NCBI GenBank assembly: GCA_910585555.1 | Contig: CAJUFU010000025.1 | Span: 12,767 to 39,668 of the forward strand | Source: an uncultured Lachnospiraceae bacterium | Lineage (GTDB): Bacteria > Bacillota > Clostridia > Lachnospirales > Lachnospiraceae | Length of the DNA stretch: 26,902 nucleotides | Direction of reading: 5' to 3' | Shown here: piece by piece, positions 24,637 through 26,902 of the stretch | Layout of the letters: every line of letters begins with the position of its first letter | Numbering within the stretch: the first letter of the stretch is position 1 | Notes under the pieces: generated by a model | The model's input: the letters and a program-made list of their open reading frames with translations, nothing else | The model's database searches: none | Told to the model about the DNA's origin: nothing | Position numbers and translations under genes: made by a program

Positions 24637-25305
24637 TTATAGTTTACCTGCCAGATGATGAAGATCGCCGTCGTACTGATAGGGCTCTAAGACGCCGGCC
24701 TTTAAGATATAACACTGATCGCACAGCTCCAGTTCCTGCATGTCGTGGGTGGCCAAAAGCACGATGCCGCCCTGGGCCTTATACTGTTCCAGATAACGGT
24801 ATATATTCTCCTTACAGACCAAATCAAGGGCCGCCGACGGCTCATCTAACACCAGAATCTTCGGCTTTGCCACCACGGCACAGGCAATCGTAAGACGCTT
24901 TTTCATGCCGCCGGACATCTTATACACGGGTGTCTTTAGGAAACCGTCTATCCCCAGCATGGCGAGGGCCCCCTGCGAAAGCTCTCTTCTCAGCGTGGTC
25001 TTGTCATACCACATACGCAGGTTATCCCAGGCGTTTAACTCCTCAATCAGGGGATTTCCCTGGGGCACATAGCCTAACAGGGAAGGAATCTTTCTGCTGT
25101 TTTTGAAAAGCTCCTCCCCCTGGTAGAGAAAGGAGCCGCCATCGGCCTTCTGTACCCCCGCAAGAATGGACAAAAGCGTGGATTTACCACTGCCGTTTCC
25201 TCCCAGAATCCCCACGCAGCTACCCGCTTTCGTGGAGAGGCCGACGTTAACCAGCACTTTCTTTTTCTTATAAGATTTGCGTATTCCCGCCAGTATAAGC
25301 TCCAT
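24637..25305 (-). CDS. ABC transporter ATP-binding protein of the ABC-2 exporter
   Basis: 222 residues, the minimal size for one nucleotide-binding domain. Walker A is GGNGSGKST (35-43) and the Q-loop is YVPQGN. The signature is MSGGMKKR (130-137, with Met for Leu and Met for Gln, common in ABC-2 exporters). Walker B is ILVLDEPSAALD and the H-loop is LLATHD. The N terminus is short and basic. AGGAG lies 10 nt before the ATG. It sits between the large anchored protein and the two permeases, all closely spaced, so it energises that exporter. Confidence 0.9.
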   Translation of the reverse strand: MELILAGIRKSYKKKKVLVNVGLSTKAGSCVGILGGNGSGKSTLLSILAGVQKADGGSFLYQGEELFKNSRKIPSLLGYVPQGNPLIEELNAWDNLRMWYDKTTLRRELSQGALAMLGIDGFLKTPVYKMSGGMKKRLTIACAVVAKPKILVLDEPSAALDLVCKENIYRYLEQYKAQGGIVLLATHDMQELELCDQCYILKAGVLEPYQYDGDLHHLAGKL

Positions 25306-25321
25306 ACAACTGCCGCTCCTT

Positions 25322-26902
25322 CTAGTACATCATCCATAGAATGGACTCCAAATCCATACCCGCAAACGCATCCAGAGAATCCGTGAACATGGATGGCACA
25401 TGGGCTTTCTTTAAATTATCCGACAAACCGCCCAAATCCAGGTCCTCGCCCCACGTCAGTAAATCCTCCATATCCTCTATCATGACAGCATCCTTGCCGG
25501 GCTCTATTCCCTGATAACCGTCCTCACGCTGATAGGATGTCTCGATATCAAAAAGGTTCTTGTTCCTGACATACAGGCTCATATTGCTGTTTCCGGAATC
25601 CTCCGCAGACTGAAAGTCCATGGTAAGCTTCATCTCCTGCAGCATAGAGACGCCCGGCGCATATCCCATAAGATCTGCGGCGCCCGGAGCCAGCGTACAG
25701 GTTATCCTGCCGTTTAACATGCCCTTTTTCGCCTTTTTCGTATCCAAATCCCCCACAGAGATACGCAGAATCGAAGTATCGTTATAGGACAGGATAAAAC
25801 CGCCTTCTAACAGATCTCCCTCCCGTTGTCCGCCGCCGTCAAATATAAGAGACAGGTCGTTGCCCTCATCCTCATAGGCTAACCGGTAACCATACTGTTT
25901 CCCCTTCTCCGGTCTCAGCATATGGATGGCCGCATCCTGTATCTCCAAGGTCCTTCCCACAATCTTTCCCTTCTTATCCACATAGACTTTCATCTGGCAG
26001 GAATCCCCATCCTCCATATGCAGTTGATCGTTCCCCGCAAGGTCCTTCAGCTGGCTGTCTATCCATGCCTGGAATCTGTCGTATGCTTCCTGGGGGCTTA
26101 AGTCCTCCAGATAAAACGCTTCCAGGAAAGATTCCTCCTTGGCGGCGGCTTTGATCATCTTCTCGATATCCTCATCTTCCCGCATCTGCTGCAGGACGGT
26201 CTCCCCCATCTCCTGTAAAGTATTCCCATCCACAGTGACCACAAGCATGGTGCACTTTTGCGAGACATCCCCCGCTGTCAGAACTTCCTTTTCCTTAGAC
26301 ACATCGTCCATACATGTTACGACGGTTGTCAAATAACGGTTTAACATCTGCTCCATCAGCGCCTGGTCCGGACAGATTCTCTCAAGGGCTCCATACAGCT
26401 CCCAGACTTCTTCCATATCCTTCTGCCCATTGTCAGGCACCGTCGTCCCCAGATAGCGCGCATTGATCTCCGGCACCTGCATATACACAATCTCGTCATC
26501 TATGTCATAAAGAACGTTGGCCGTTAAAATATCCACCTCGTTTAACATGGCGCCGATCTTCATAGACACGGCGTCCCGCTTCACCGAAGATTCTGCCAAA
26601 AGGGATACGCTCTCGAACCATGACATATCCACACCCGCAAGGCCCGCCAGTTTCAGCAGTTCCTGTCCCCCTTCTCCCAGGGTCAGCTTCATCTTCGAAC
26701 TACCGCTCTTTTCCTGCATCTTAAGGCCATCCAGGAAGCCTCTGCTGTAGAATTCGCCAAAATCTGCAGAAAATTCCTCCACCGTTTTATGCTCCACATA
26801 GTGATAATAATCGGCCGGTGTGGAAAATGTCCTGCGGAAGAAATTGGAAATCATAGCCCTATTACAGAACACCACAAGAAGCACCACGCACAAAACCGCG
26901 GC
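25322..26902 (-). CDS. Large membrane-anchored extracytoplasmic protein (5' end outside window)
   Basis: At least 526 codons; the frame is open through the right edge, so the true start lies outside. The visible N terminus (AAVLCVVLLVVFCN) is the end of a membrane anchor or signal. About 500 residues of mixed beta-strand and helix follow, rich in Asp, Glu and Gly, with several SLIFDGGG/VYVDKKGKIVG-type strands. These resemble the lipoprotein-like folds of DUF6583-type proteins, though that name is from recall only. An upstream TTG in frame at 26893 is not a credible start. It ends 16 nt before the ABC ATPase gene. A large outer protein encoded with an ABC-2 exporter may be its accessory or sensor. 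Confidence 0.75.
   Translation of the reverse strand, partial: AAVLCVVLLVVFCNRAMISNFFRRTFSTPADYYHYVEHKTVEEFSADFGEFYSRGFLDGLKMQEKSGSSKMKLTLGEGGQELLKLAGLAGVDMSWFESVSLLAESSVKRDAVSMKIGAMLNEVDILTANVLYDIDDEIVYMQVPEINARYLGTTVPDNGQKDMEEVWELYGALERICPDQALMEQMLNRYLTTVVTCMDDVSKEKEVLTAGDVSQKCTMLVVTVDGNTLQEMGETVLQQMREDEDIEKMIKAAAKEESFLEAFYLEDLSPQEAYDRFQAWIDSQLKDLAGNDQLHMEDGDSCQMKVYVDKKGKIVGRTLEIQDAAIHMLRPEKGKQYGYRLAYEDEGNDLSLIFDGGGQREGDLLEGGFILSYNDTSILRISVGDLDTKKAKKGMLNGRITCTLAPGAADLMGYAPGVSMLQEMKLTMDFQSAEDSGNSNMSLYVRNKNLFDIETSYQREDGYQGIEPGKDAVMIEDMEDLLTWGEDLDLGGLSDNLKKAHVPSMFTDSLDAFAGMDLESILWMMY

Overview
The window looks like a chromosomal segment of a Gram-positive Firmicute, most likely Lachnospiraceae. 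The reasons are strong AGGAGG-type ribosome sites, a moderate GC content with AT-rich islands, a YesM/YesN-type two-component pair beside a sugar ABC transporter, and the combination of an MBOAT acyltransferase, an SGNH partner and large membrane proteins. I had no database access, so family names rest on motifs and recall.

Layout. 1-625 (-): start of a repeat-rich protein that runs off the left edge, with its own promoter. 917-2446 (+): a small zinc-ribbon protein and a membrane-anchored SGNH-like protein, each followed by a hairpin terminator. 2514-3163 (-): a compact type III toxin-antitoxin locus, consisting of a promoter, two RNA repeats of about 46 nt, a leaky terminator and a TenpN/ToxN-like endoribonuclease gene. 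3232-7918 (-): an operon for surface glycan modification or synthesis, with two polytopic membrane proteins, an MBOAT O-acyltransferase and its SGNH partner. 8000-11191 (-): an eroded accessory island in which two different AAA/ABC-type ATPase modules are broken by internal deletions and frameshifts. A TPR protein with an N-terminal anchor sits intact between them.

11458-16805 (-): a sugar-use operon in the order solute-binding lipoprotein, two MalF/MalG-type permeases, GH2 glycosidase. Divergent from it, 17024-20481 (+) encodes a YesM-type histidine kinase and a YesN-type AraC response regulator that probably control it. The shared 218-bp intergenic region carries a perfect LacI-type palindrome just downstream of the predicted operon start. 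20608-22164 (+): a stand-alone FAD enzyme resembling UDP-galactopyranose mutase, with its own promoter. A strong hairpin separates it from the convergent operon at 22245-26902 (-), which encodes a large exported or anchored protein (cut by the window edge), an ABC ATPase and two ABC-2 permeases.

The best candidate for an overlooked system is the type III toxin-antitoxin locus. Its RNA antitoxin, promoter and attenuating terminator can all be read directly from the sequence. No tRNA, rRNA, CRISPR array or intact insertion sequence was seen.
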